From contig JAHDLO010000014.1 of assembly GCA_018432235.1 (NCBI GenBank), forward strand, positions 62,001-126,000: a DNA stretch of 64,000 bases, read 5' to 3'. Of the stretch, positions 8,271 to 15,697 are shown piece by piece. The stretch's first letter is position 1. Each line of letters begins with the position of its first letter. The position numbers and the translations under genes are program-made. The notes beneath the pieces were generated by a model. The model searched no databases, had not been told where the DNA came from, and saw only the letters and a program-made list of their open reading frames with translations. This stretch comes from Clostridiaceae bacterium (GTDB taxonomy: Bacteria; Bacillota; Clostridia; Peptostreptococcales; Natronincolaceae).

Positions 8271-9590
8271 TTAAAGGAAAATGCTGCAGTAAGCAGTCAA
8301 TACGATAGTAATAATTAACGGTACAAGTACACTGGTGACAAATACATGCTTATAGGCTTGCTTGTGGGTCAGTCCCAGTACTGCGAAGGTCAAGAATAAG
8401 CCCGGAGAGTGGGGCAACGTATCCAGTGCGCCGGCTGAAATAGCAGTCAAGCGGTGGAGTATCTCTAAATTTATTCCGGAGCTGATAAAATTCTGGGCCA
8501 TTGAGGTGTACATGATTTTTAGACCGCCTGAGGAGGAACCCGTAACAGCAGATACCACCATTGTGGACATAACGCCCTCAACAAAGGGATTCATCTTCAG
8601 GCTTAGTACCCATGCAACGATGGCACTAAAGGCGGCGGAGCTCTGTACTACAGTACCAAAGGCGACAACACCTGCCAGACCGCCAATACCATCAATGCCG
8701 CCATTCAAGCCCTTGGTTACGATATTCTTCAGATTCTTCTCCTTAAACTTGTCGAGGTTAATAAGGTAGGTCAACAAGGCGCCAATCAGCATAGCGATGA
8801 CAGCCAGCATAGTTGAATTAGCCACAAAACGACTACCCACGATAATAATCAGCATTAGCGTCACCATTGGAAGAAACGCCTTCCAGGCTGAGGGCAGAAG
8901 ACTGCGATCCTGAATCTCATAGAGGGCCGGATTAATATGATCCGGATATGTCCAATACTCTTCATTTTCTCTGGCCTTCTTTTCTGAGTAATTCATATAG
9001 GCCATGCACATGGCAAAGGCGATCAAGGTGGCTGCAATACCCAGCACCGGTGCTGCAGTTAATGTCGTCCCTAAGTACTGAGTCGGAATTACATTGGTTA
9101 GGGCAGGTGAACCGGGCAATGACGTCATGGTATAGGTAGCGGAGCCGGTAACCAGGCAGGCCACAGTTAGATGTCGGGGCAGATTGGCTTCCTTGAACAA
9201 TTGGAACACAATGGGCCCAACTGCAAATACAACAACGAATAGACTCACACCGCCATAGGTCAACACACTAACAATTATGGTGGTGACCAGCATGACCTTC
9301 GTTTTCCCAAACCAGTCGATGAACTTATTTCCGATGGATGTGGCACTACCGGAGGTATTCATTAACTCAGCATAAAGGCTGGAGCTGGCGAATAGCAGGA
9401 AAAAGGATAGATAGGTGCCTGTGTAGCCTGCCATATAGGAGGTGGCATAGCCCTCCCAAATATTGATACCATTTGTTACGATAACCACAAAGGATGCCAG
9501 TAACGTCAGCGGTAGAGCCCCAAGGCCTTTGTAAGCCCCAACCATCAGCACCACCACAGCAAGAATTAATCCAATAACAGCTATACTCAT
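8271..9590 (-). CDS. GntP-family permease
   Basis: 439 aa, about 12 membrane segments; the N-terminus (LILAVVVLMVGAYKGLGALP) and the GSSSGGLKIM and SPGLFLTFAVLGLTHK segments fit the GntP/citrate-type permeases that import gluconate-like or other hydroxy-carboxylates with protons. First gene after the sigma-54 promoter, hence the likely uptake system for the operon's substrate. An organic acid carrying a hydroxyl fits both this carrier and the dehydrogenase next to it. AGAGGGG precedes the ATG. The specific substrate cannot be read from sequence. Confidence 0.88.
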   Translation of the reverse strand: MSIAVIGLILAVVVLMVGAYKGLGALPLTLLASFVVIVTNGINIWEGYATSYMAGYTGTYLSFFLLFASSSLYAELMNTSGSATSIGNKFIDWFGKTKVMLVTTIIVSVLTYGGVSLFVVVFAVGPIVFQLFKEANLPRHLTVACLVTGSATYTMTSLPGSPALTNVIPTQYLGTTLTAAPVLGIAATLIAFAMCMAYMNYSEKKARENEEYWTYPDHINPALYEIQDRSLLPSAWKAFLPMVTLMLIIIVGSRFVANSTMLAVIAMLIGALLTYLINLDKFKEKNLKNIVTKGLNGGIDGIGGLAGVVAFGTVVQSSAAFSAIVAWVLSLKMNPFVEGVMSTMVVSAVTGSSSGGLKIMYTSMAQNFISSGINLEILHRLTAISAGALDTLPHSPGLFLTFAVLGLTHKQAYKHVFVTSVLVPLIITIVLTAYCSIFL

Positions 9591-9716
9591 ATTGTCCCCT
9601 CTTTCTATTTACACTTTTTGTATTAAGTCAGTTCCATAGATGGGAGCGAAGAATTGTTACTTCTTACCTCGCTTTGAATCCTTTAAAACACAGCGCTATG
9701 TTTACTGATATTATTT

Positions 9717-9732
9717 TGCAAAAATCATGCCA
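9717..9732 (-). promoter_or_regulatory. Sigma-54 promoter (-24/-12) of the beta-keto acid operon
   Basis: On the minus strand TGGCATG-N4-TTGCA, which matches the TGGCACG-N4-TTGC consensus with one mismatch and exact spacing. It lies about 125 bases upstream of the permease ATG, and the divergent gene beside it encodes a sigma-54-dependent activator. Confidence 0.85.
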
Positions 9733-9751
9733 GTTAATTTTCTGACAATTT

Positions 9752-9780
9752 TTGCAGATTAAAAATATCTATGCTATAAT
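9752..9780 (+). promoter_or_regulatory. Sigma-A promoter of the activator gene
   Basis: TTGCAG (9752-9757), 17-base spacer, TATAAT (9775-9780) with an extended -10 TG (TGCTATAAT). Transcription would begin near 9787, so the activator must start at the downstream GTG 9821 and not at 9752. The -35 is half of an inverted repeat (TTGCAAAAAT 9716-9725 / ATTTTTGCAG 9748-9757) whose other half covers the sigma-54 -12 element. Confidence 0.75.
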
Positions 9781-9820
9781 ATGCCCAAGATTTAATCAAA
9801 ACACAGGAGGTGCGGTACCA

Positions 9821-11230
9821 GTGGACAAGGGAGAATTCTACGAGCTTGTGATGGACAATATACCAGATGGCGTCTATATCCTAGATGCCAAAGGAAATTA
9901 CATCTTTGTAAACAGTACCTATATCAAAAGTATTGGCCTGAGTAAGGCGGAGCTGATGCGTTGCAATGTATACGATTTTTTAAGCTCAGGTCAAATTAAC
10001 GTATGCATCTCCGATATTGTATACCGTGAAAAACGTCGAGTAGTCATGTTTCAGGATGTGCTGCAAAAGCGGCCCTTTAGGCATCTGGTGATTTCTAATC
10101 CCATATTCAATCAAAAGGGTGAGGTTCAGAATATAGTAGCCTTAGTCAAACGTCTAGATACCTTGAATGGTTATTACAACGAAGCCAGCACCAGCGGCAT
10201 ATCTGCTACTTGTTCAATCCCCGCCAAGAAGAGGTCGGGGACTGTTATCGCTGTGAGCCCTGCTATGCGCGGCATCCTGGCCATGTCTCAGACCATCGCT
10301 GATGTGGACTCAGCCGTACTGATCTCAGGCGAATCCGGCACAGGAAAGGAAGTGGTAGCACAGTTCATTCACGATTGCGGACAGCGGAGCGAAAACAGAA
10401 TGGTGGTGGTGAACTGCGCTGCCCTACCGGAAAACCTCCTGGAGGCAGAGCTTTTCGGCTATGAAAAAGGGTCCTTCACCGGGGCCGCCGCCGGAGGTAA
10501 AGCTGGACTCTTTGAGGCGGCTGAAGGCGGAACCCTCTTTCTGGACGAGATTAACTCCTTGCCCCTCCCCCTGCAGGGCAAGCTGCTTCGGGCAATTGAA
10601 ACCAAGACCATACAGCGTATTGGTTCCACTAAGAGCCTTACGGTTAACTTTCGCCTAATTGCCGCCACCAACGAGGACCTGCAGGATATGGTGGAAAAGA
10701 AATTATTCCGAAATGATCTCTTTTATCGCCTGAATGTCATTCCATTGATCCTTCCTCCCCTGCGGGAAAGGCAGGAGGACATTATGCCTTTGGCTATGTA
10801 TTTTCTCAAATCCTACTGTGAAAAGTATATGAAAACCCGACTTTTTACAGAAAAAACCATCCAATATATACAGCAATACCTTTGGCCCGGCAATGTCAGG
10901 GAGCTCAAAAATTTTGTAGAGCGCTCTGTGATCATGACAGCAACCGACTATATCGAAATCGATAATGTCCATTCGGTAGCCATCAACAGGGATCACAGTG
11001 CTGGAATAAATTCCGCCAGCAGAAAGGATAACGATTGCAAAATGACAGAGGAGGATAAGCTAGCTTTAATGCTAAGCCAGAGAGTCTCTCTTAACGAATA
11101 TTTGGAGCGCTGTGAGAGAAGCTATCTGCAATATGCACTAAACAACTGCAAGAGCTCTTATGAGGCTGCTGATGTGCTGCAGACCAGCCAATCCCTTATT
11201 ATGCGAAGGAAAAAGAAATATCGGGTATAA
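9821..11230 (+). CDS. Sigma-54-dependent transcriptional activator with PAS sensor
   Basis: 469 aa. Residues about 5-115 form a PAS domain (IPDGVYILDAKGNYIFVN). About 145-385 is the AAA+ sigma-54 interaction domain with Walker A GESGTGKE, the sigma-54 contact loop written GSFTGA instead of the usual GAFTGA, and Walker B GTLFLDEIN. The C-terminus holds a Fis-type helix-turn-helix (SYEAADVLQTSQSLIMRRKKK). GTG 9821 is chosen because AGGAGG lies 11 bases ahead and the promoter -10 is at 9775-9780. Divergent from the permease operon, whose sigma-54 promoter it most likely activates when a ligand binds the PAS domain. The Ser variant of the loop is known in functional activators. Confidence 0.92.
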   Translation: MDKGEFYELVMDNIPDGVYILDAKGNYIFVNSTYIKSIGLSKAELMRCNVYDFLSSGQINVCISDIVYREKRRVVMFQDVLQKRPFRHLVISNPIFNQKGEVQNIVALVKRLDTLNGYYNEASTSGISATCSIPAKKRSGTVIAVSPAMRGILAMSQTIADVDSAVLISGESGTGKEVVAQFIHDCGQRSENRMVVVNCAALPENLLEAELFGYEKGSFTGAAAGGKAGLFEAAEGGTLFLDEINSLPLPLQGKLLRAIETKTIQRIGSTKSLTVNFRLIAATNEDLQDMVEKKLFRNDLFYRLNVIPLILPPLRERQEDIMPLAMYFLKSYCEKYMKTRLFTEKTIQYIQQYLWPGNVRELKNFVERSVIMTATDYIEIDNVHSVAINRDHSAGINSASRKDNDCKMTEEDKLALMLSQRVSLNEYLERCERSYLQYALNNCKSSYEAADVLQTSQSLIMRRKKKYRV

Positions 11231-11256
11231 TCCTGTGGTGTTTATCCTCTTTAACG

Positions 11257-11312
11257 CAATAAGTTGCTATCGACTCGTTTACGAGTTGATAGCAACTTAT
11301 TGATTTGATTTC
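11257..11312 (+). terminator. Terminator-like hairpin after the activator gene
   Basis: A 21-bp stem with one G-U pair and a TTTA loop (11257-11302), followed by a modest T-rich stretch. The 3' side then repeats TTCAACTTAT two more times up to 11350. It separates the convergent activator and Ppx/GppA-like genes. Confidence 0.65.
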
Positions 11313-11365
11313 AACTTATATAATTTCAACTTATTGATTTGTTTCAACTTTATGGCGAGCATTCG

Positions 11366-12283
11366 TTATTTGCCGCCACTTGATAGCATGCCCTCTAAAT
11401 TATCATATTCGCTGACATCCAGTGCCGCTATTCCGAAGGCCGTCATTACAGTGGTCATTATGGTTATTCCGGCAATGATGATGTCTGCTCTTTGAGGGTG
11501 CAGTCCTTTGACTGTTCTTCTGGCCGCTAGGGGCATCATCATAAGCCTGTTTAATAGTGCCTTTATTTCCTCTAGCGTCAATCTGTACTGATGCACCTTG
11601 TCGGGGTCGTAGGGCTCCAGCGCTTGATGTATAGCTGCTATGGTGGTGGCGGTCCCTCCTATACCTATCAGCATTGAGGGCCTTAATGCCTTAAGCCCTT
11701 CAAGCTCCTCTGAAAGTATTGCCTGTATTTCCTGCACTAGCCGCTGATGCTCCTGTGGTGCTATGGGATCAGAGTCTATTACTCTTTCCGTCAATCTGAC
11801 AGAGCCCATGTTTAAGCTAACACCCTTTAATATCTTACTTTCATCTCCTACAATCAGTTCTGTGCTGCCACCACCGATGTCTACCACCATCAACCTTTCT
11901 GGTAGCCCATCGACTCCCTTTAAGACACCTTTATAGCCTAAAAGGGCCTCTTCCTCCCCCGTTATGATTCGGATTTGCACACCGGTTTCTTGATAGGCTG
12001 CCTCAACAAAATCTCTTCCGTTGGCAGCATCCCTTACAGCGCTGGTGGCTATAGCCTCAATTTCCTCTGCCCCCCACGCTCTGGCTGTTTTTATAAATTG
12101 TGCAAAGGCTTCAATATTGGTTTCGATGCCCTCCTGAGAAATTCTTTTATTACTGTCAACAGACCTGCCTATTCGGGTGGTATTTAACTCCTTATGCCGA
12201 TATGTCAGCCTTTCTCCTTCCTGCTCCGCCAATAGCAGGCGCATTGAATTTGTTCCTATGTCGATTGCTGCTACTTTTTTCAT
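11366..12283 (-). CDS. Ppx/GppA phosphatase family protein (exopolyphosphatase)
   Basis: 305 aa. ASKHA-fold phosphatase: phosphate-1 motif AAIDIGTNSMRLLL at residues 4-17, VVDIGGGSTELIVG in the middle, and IGIGGTATTIAA. These enzymes hydrolyse polyphosphate or pppGpp. At about 300 aa it is the short form lacking the C-terminal HD-like domain. Of two adjacent ATGs the second (12283) is preferred, since GAGGAGG sits only 2 bases from the first. Last gene of the yabP-like sporulation/division block, separated from yabR by that gene's terminator. Confidence 0.9.
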   Translation of the reverse strand: MKKVAAIDIGTNSMRLLLAEQEGERLTYRHKELNTTRIGRSVDSNKRISQEGIETNIEAFAQFIKTARAWGAEEIEAIATSAVRDAANGRDFVEAAYQETGVQIRIITGEEEALLGYKGVLKGVDGLPERLMVVDIGGGSTELIVGDESKILKGVSLNMGSVRLTERVIDSDPIAPQEHQRLVQEIQAILSEELEGLKALRPSMLIGIGGTATTIAAIHQALEPYDPDKVHQYRLTLEEIKALLNRLMMMPLAARRTVKGLHPQRADIIIAGITIMTTVMTAFGIAALDVSEYDNLEGMLSSGGK

Positions 12284-12440
12284 TGGCATTACCTCCTCGG
12301 TCCTATAAGTATACTTTTGGGGTTATACAAGCATATAGAGGATTTTCCTTTGCCGGTAGTACACCATCAGAATTTATTTAACCCAATAGAATAGCTTAAA
12401 ATAGCTTGCTATGAGCTACAATTGGTAGCCAAAAATGGGT

Positions 12441-12467
12441 ACATAAAAAGCCGGTATTAAACCGGCT
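12441..12467 (-). terminator. Terminator after yabR
   Basis: AGCCGG/CCGGCT stem (12449-12454 with 12462-12467), then a T-run on the minus strand. Confidence 0.75.
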
Positions 12468-12472
12468 ATAGC

Positions 12473-12901
12473 TTACTCTTTAAACACCTTTTTTGAATGG
12501 CTATTGCTCTTTCTGTTATTGCTGCTTTTAGTCTTACTCTTTAGAGTTTGCATCTTTTCATCGCTATCCTTTAGAAAGCGAGCCATTTTATCTTCGAAGG
12601 ACAAACTGGGCGTTTCATCAGCCTTGTTCCAGTCGTAGTCAGCTGGTCTGGAGCTTCTCTTTTTAGGTGGCACAGCTTGCTTAATGGAAAGGCTTATTTT
12701 ACCATCCTTTTCAACAGATAATACCTTCACCTTTACAGCTTGGTCCTGCTTCAAATATTCATGGATATTTTTCACATAGTCATTTGCAACTTCTGAAATA
12801 TGAACTAATCCTGTTTTTCCTTCTCCCAAGTCTATGAAGGCTCCAAAATTAGTAATACCTGAAACAGTGCCTTCTACAATACTTCCTACCTCTACCGGCA
12901 T
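12473..12901 (-). CDS. yabR: S1-domain RNA-binding protein (YabR-like)
   Basis: 142 aa. Residues 1-75 are one S1 domain (VGSIVEGTVSGITNFGAFIDL, GLVHISEVANDYV). The rest is a basic, Lys/Ser-rich tail ending SNSHSKKVFKE. Small S1 proteins of this kind (YabR/YugI) bind RNA or ribosomes; precise role unsettled. Immediately downstream of divIC, exactly as in Bacillus subtilis, which supports the orthology. Confidence 0.9.
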   Translation of the reverse strand: MPVEVGSIVEGTVSGITNFGAFIDLGEGKTGLVHISEVANDYVKNIHEYLKQDQAVKVKVLSVEKDGKISLSIKQAVPPKKRSSRPADYDWNKADETPSLSFEDKMARFLKDSDEKMQTLKSKTKSSNNRKSNSHSKKVFKE

Positions 12902-13008
12902 AAATTAAATACTCCTCCTTCTAAAAGTTGAACAAGTTTAACTCCGTTAATTTGTTTATCTAATGCAACCATATTATATCACATGTGTACCAAAAGGTAT
13001 ATATTTTT

Positions 13009-13311
13009 TTACTCATTGTTTTTTCCCAAATCTATGAAAATTACTTCATCCGAACCTATCATCTTTAGATTCTCTCTGGCTATTCTTTCTATATATTCGT
13101 CGGTATCGGCACTCTCTATATTATTTGTTATACCATCAATTTCCTTTTGTATGTTATCTATTTTGCTTTGGATCTCCTGCTCCTCCTTTTTCAGCTGAAC
13201 CATCTCCTGCTGCTGCTCCAGAAGGGTGATACCAACATAAAAGCATATCATCAAAAGCATGCCCAAAACTATGTAGCTAGCAGGCTTTCTTTTTCTTTTC
13301 TTACCCTCCAT
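13009..13311 (-). CDS. divIC: Septum formation initiator DivIC/FtsL family
   Basis: 100 aa bitopic membrane protein: basic N-terminus (MEGKKRKRKPAS), one membrane helix at about 13-31, then a coiled coil (LLEQQQEMVQLKKEEQEIQSKI) outside the cell and the conserved end IARENLKMIGSDEVIFI. DivIC works with FtsL and DivIB in the divisome. The frame is open upstream to 13497, but that stretch overlaps yabQ; the ATG at 13311 has AGGAGG at good spacing. It sits 34 bases after yabQ in the same transcript. Confidence 0.92.
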   Translation of the reverse strand: MEGKKRKRKPASYIVLGMLLMICFYVGITLLEQQQEMVQLKKEEQEIQSKIDNIQKEIDGITNNIESADTDEYIERIARENLKMIGSDEVIFIDLGKNNE

Positions 13312-13345
13312 TGCTTCACCCTCCTCCTGTGTATAGTCGCTGGTT

Positions 13346-13858
13346 CTACTTTTTCTTAAAGTAGTTCTTAATGGTCCTTTTTGTATCTCTAAGCATTCTA
13401 CCCGGTAGAGCAATAATCCTCTTTGACTTATAGTATACAGGCTTAGTCTTCTTTTTACAATAGTCATATGGTACCCCAAGTAGACATATACCGACACGGC
13501 AGGGGTAAATTATCAGCTGTATCAGGTCAACAATCACCTGCTTTAGTACCCTAATGATCAGCAATAGGGTCTTAACGATTGGCTTGCTTAAAAGGTACTG
13601 GTATAGCCCCACCCCCAGCATAAAGCCAAGAAAATTATAGAATCTTAAATCTCCGTGATTACTAAATATTAATATGTAGAATGCTACTAAGGTAATTATC
13701 GTCCAAAAAATAATATCCTGTAGGTTTGTGGCGAATTTTTTTGGATGAAATATTCCCCTGACGACCTTGTACAGGTCAAAGATAAAGCCGATAAGGATGC
13801 CACCATATATTGTTGCCAATAATATATATGCCTCTTGGTTAACCGAATACATATTCAT
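13346..13858 (-). CDS. yabQ: Spore cortex biosynthesis protein YabQ
   Basis: 170 aa with four or so membrane segments (YILLATIYGGILIGFIFDLYKVVRG is the typical start). YabQ is needed for spore cortex assembly and is made in the mother cell. The ATG at 13858 is favoured over the GTG at 13867, since AGAGG lies 8 bases before it. Normally yabQ directly follows yabP; here they are 1.4 kb apart, separated by a toxin-antitoxin pair and two terminators, so yabQ must have its own promoter. A GCATATC then CATCCTAC at 13-base spacing upstream loosely resembles a sigma-E promoter, but the match is weak. Confidence 0.9.
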   Translation of the reverse strand: MNMYSVNQEAYILLATIYGGILIGFIFDLYKVVRGIFHPKKFATNLQDIIFWTIITLVAFYILIFSNHGDLRFYNFLGFMLGVGLYQYLLSKPIVKTLLLIIRVLKQVIVDLIQLIIYPCRVGICLLGVPYDYCKKKTKPVYYKSKRIIALPGRMLRDTKRTIKNYFKKK

Positions 13859-13935
13859 TTTATTCACCTCTCATTGAGTAGGATGGTATCATTGTCAAGA
13901 TATGCAGTTGAGGGGCAAAATGTGACTGTCCAAGT

Positions 13936-13961
13936 CAAAATAAAAATATATTTTTATTTTG
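13936..13961. repeat. Perfect 26-bp A/T palindrome
   Basis: CAAAATAAAAATA and its exact complement meet without a loop, in the leader/promoter region between the toxin gene's terminator and yabQ. Could be a protein-binding site or a cruciform; nothing further can be shown. Confidence 0.5.
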
Positions 13962-14001
13962 CAGTGAAGAACTAATAACGAATAGTGTATAGTGTCATAC
14001 A

Positions 14002-14030
14002 AAGAAAAAAAGAGCCTGATGATAAGCTCT
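14002..14030 (-). terminator. Terminator directly after the HicA-like toxin gene
   Basis: AGAGC/GCTCT stem in 14011-14030, T-run on the minus strand at 14002-14010. Begins one base after the stop codon. Confidence 0.7.
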
Positions 14031-14294
14031 CTATATATCCCTTAAGCAGTTAAAAAATTCTTCTGTATTTTCAAATTTCAGTTCCTTCACATAGCTTCTG
14101 AATAACCCTGTAGGTATGTCTTTCCCTCGCTGATGGATGTGTATTGATATCCTTGCAAACTTACCATTATTATTATAACTGCTAATGATAATCCCGAACC
14201 ATATAATACCACTTTTTGTTTCTTTGCACGTAAGCCCCAGGGCCCTACAGACCCTCTCTAAATCACGATAAGATGAGACTGCGATAAAGATCAC
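14031..14294 (-). CDS. HicA-like mRNA interferase (predicted toxin)
   Basis: 87 aa. The second half reads ISIHIHQRGKDIPTGLFRSYVKEL, matching the HicA pattern of a His in a beta strand followed by a D-I-P-x-G turn and the last helix (L-x-x-x-L-K). HicA toxins fold as small double-stranded-RNA-binding domains and cleave mRNA through that His. The gene starts 7 bases after the partner gene's stop, in the same operon, and ends at its own terminator. The first half (SSYRDLERVCRALGLTCKETKSG) fits the K-x-L-x-x-x-G-F-x start of the family only loosely. A toxin role is inferred from family resemblance plus gene pairing. Confidence 0.65.
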   Translation of the reverse strand: MIFIAVSSYRDLERVCRALGLTCKETKSGIIWFGIIISSYNNNGKFARISIHIHQRGKDIPTGLFRSYVKELKFENTEEFFNCLRDI

Positions 14295-14301
14295 CCCTAA
14301 C

Positions 14302-14778
14302 TTAGATTTTTAAATTATCTAAGTTCAATACCCCTATCAACTCTTCTAATGAATTACAATGGTACAATCTTAAAAAATAAGGAAACTTCTTCTTCATTTC
14401 AGGAATCCTCATATAAAGCTCTTTGTTTTCTAAAAACTCTATTGTATTGTCAATAACTAAATCTACAAGTACTTTTAAAGCTTCTTCCTGTGTGTCTCCA
14501 CTTGCGTAAACACTGATTTCCTCTAATTTAATCTCGTGCTGCTTTGTTTCTTCATCATAAGAGAAAACTGGATTGAACCTATAAACCTCCAGTATGTCGT
14601 CTAAGACATTAGTTGCTATTATTGAAGCAGTTTTACCTCCCACCTTAGCATTTCCGCTGATAATCTCTTCAAAGCCATTGATGGCCTTTGCTACTAATTC
14701 ACTCAAATTTATTCTTAAATCCTTTAGTCCGACAACTTCCCTATCAAAAATCTTTTCCTCTCTAAAAATCATACTCAT
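14302..14778 (-). CDS. Predicted antitoxin partner of the HicA-like toxin
   Basis: 158 aa from ATG 14778, which has AAGGGGGA 7 bases upstream; the frame is open to a TTG at 14877. The N-terminal half (VVGLKDLRINLSELVAKAINGFEEI) resembles Phd/RelB-like antitoxin N-termini. The C-terminal half (ISVYASGDTQEEALKVLVDLVIDNTIEFLEN) resembles the HicB-type degenerate RNase H fold, with its D-T-x-E-E-A-L helix. Antitoxin-before-toxin order is normal. Exact family not established. Its position inside the yabP-yabQ sporulation block is unusual. Confidence 0.6.
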   Translation of the reverse strand: MSMIFREEKIFDREVVGLKDLRINLSELVAKAINGFEEIISGNAKVGGKTASIIATNVLDDILEVYRFNPVFSYDEETKQHEIKLEEISVYASGDTQEEALKVLVDLVIDNTIEFLENKELYMRIPEMKKKFPYFLRLYHCNSLEELIGVLNLDNLKI

Positions 14779-14959
14779 CTGTAAATCCCCCTTGTATAAG
14801 CTTTCTTTACCATTTGATAATTCCTGCTTATCTTTTACCACATTCAACACTTCCTTTATATTTATATGATAACGCAAGGGGTAAATGATGTCAATTGTTT
14901 ACACCATTTACCTCACGTATATTATTTACCCTTCACCATTAAAATTATACCTGTTAAAG

Positions 14960-15240
14960 CCATGTGAATAGCTATAAAACCTTAGTGAATAGTTAATAAC
15001 GAATAGTGAATAGTGTTTTAAAATCTTAGTGACTGATTAATAGTGTATAGTGAATAGTGTAAAACAAAAAACCTACGAAAATCACTAGGTGATTTTTCAT
15101 AGGCTTAAAATTTATTTAGTCTTTTCGTTATTCACTATTCACTAAAGCTCTTCACTATTCTCTACTCTCTATTCACTAAAGCTCTTTACTCTTTACTATT
15201 CTCTATTCGTTATTCACTAACGTTTTTATATTGTTCACTA
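14960..15240. repeat. Cluster of TATTCACTA-type short repeats
   Basis: Many imperfect copies of GAATAGTGAATAGTG on one side (14965-15058) and of the complement TTATTCACTATTCACTA on the other (15120-15235), flanking the yabP terminator and forming large inverted repeats. Isolated copies occur at 13976-13994, 24234-24250 and 34155-34172. No coding capacity. Looks like expanded low-complexity intergenic sequence. Confidence 0.6.
15060..15106 (-). terminator. Terminator after yabP
   Basis: A 17-bp imperfect stem (15069-15085 with 15089-15106) and TTTTTTGTTTT on the minus strand. It ends the yabP transcript before the toxin-antitoxin pair. Confidence 0.75.
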
Positions 15241-15246
15241 AAGCTT

Positions 15247-15540
15247 TTACTTAAACATCTTGCTCAGCAGTCCTCCGCCTTTTGCGCTGATGCTGTCTCT
15301 GTCGCTATATACCATCGAGGAAACTCTGCCAGAGATTATGACATTGCCATCATCGAGGCTCAGCTTATTGACATCCAGTTCCTGCCCCTTAACTGTTATT
15401 ACCCCTGCAATTGTTTCCAGCACTATCAACTCGCTGTTGAAGCTATTGACATGCTCAACCCCTGAAACCGACAGCTTTTCCCGATTTTCCAGAATTACAT
15501 TATGAACCTTATTTCGGTTGACATTTTTCCGATCCTCCAT
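15247..15540 (-). CDS. yabP: Sporulation protein YabP
   Basis: 97 aa. The YabP/YqfC signature is clear: HNVILENREKLSVSGVEHVNSF, then ETIAGVITVKGQELDVNKLSLDDGNVIISG and a C-terminal basic helix. A mother-cell protein required for normal spore formation; molecular role unknown. Preceded by a SpoIID-like lipoprotein gene and rqcP; in B. subtilis yabP directly follows rqcP (yabO) and is followed by yabQ. Confidence 0.93.
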   Translation of the reverse strand: MEDRKNVNRNKVHNVILENREKLSVSGVEHVNSFNSELIVLETIAGVITVKGQELDVNKLSLDDGNVIISGRVSSMVYSDRDSISAKGGGLLSKMFK

Positions 15541-15697
15541 TTAAATCACCTACCCCCATTTTCCTCTTATTCCTATAAAATATGAGGCGTCTGGGGAATA
15601 TAGTACCTTATGTCTCTAAAATAATGGCATATGAAAATTTTCCTTTGCCCTTGGTCTTTTCTTTAATGCCATAAGGCACCGGGGACCTTTAAGTATG

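Noticed and set aside
9741..9756. A second sigma-54-like site on the plus strand (TGACA...TTGC)
   Set aside because: The spacing is two bases short and a good sigma-A promoter overlaps it.
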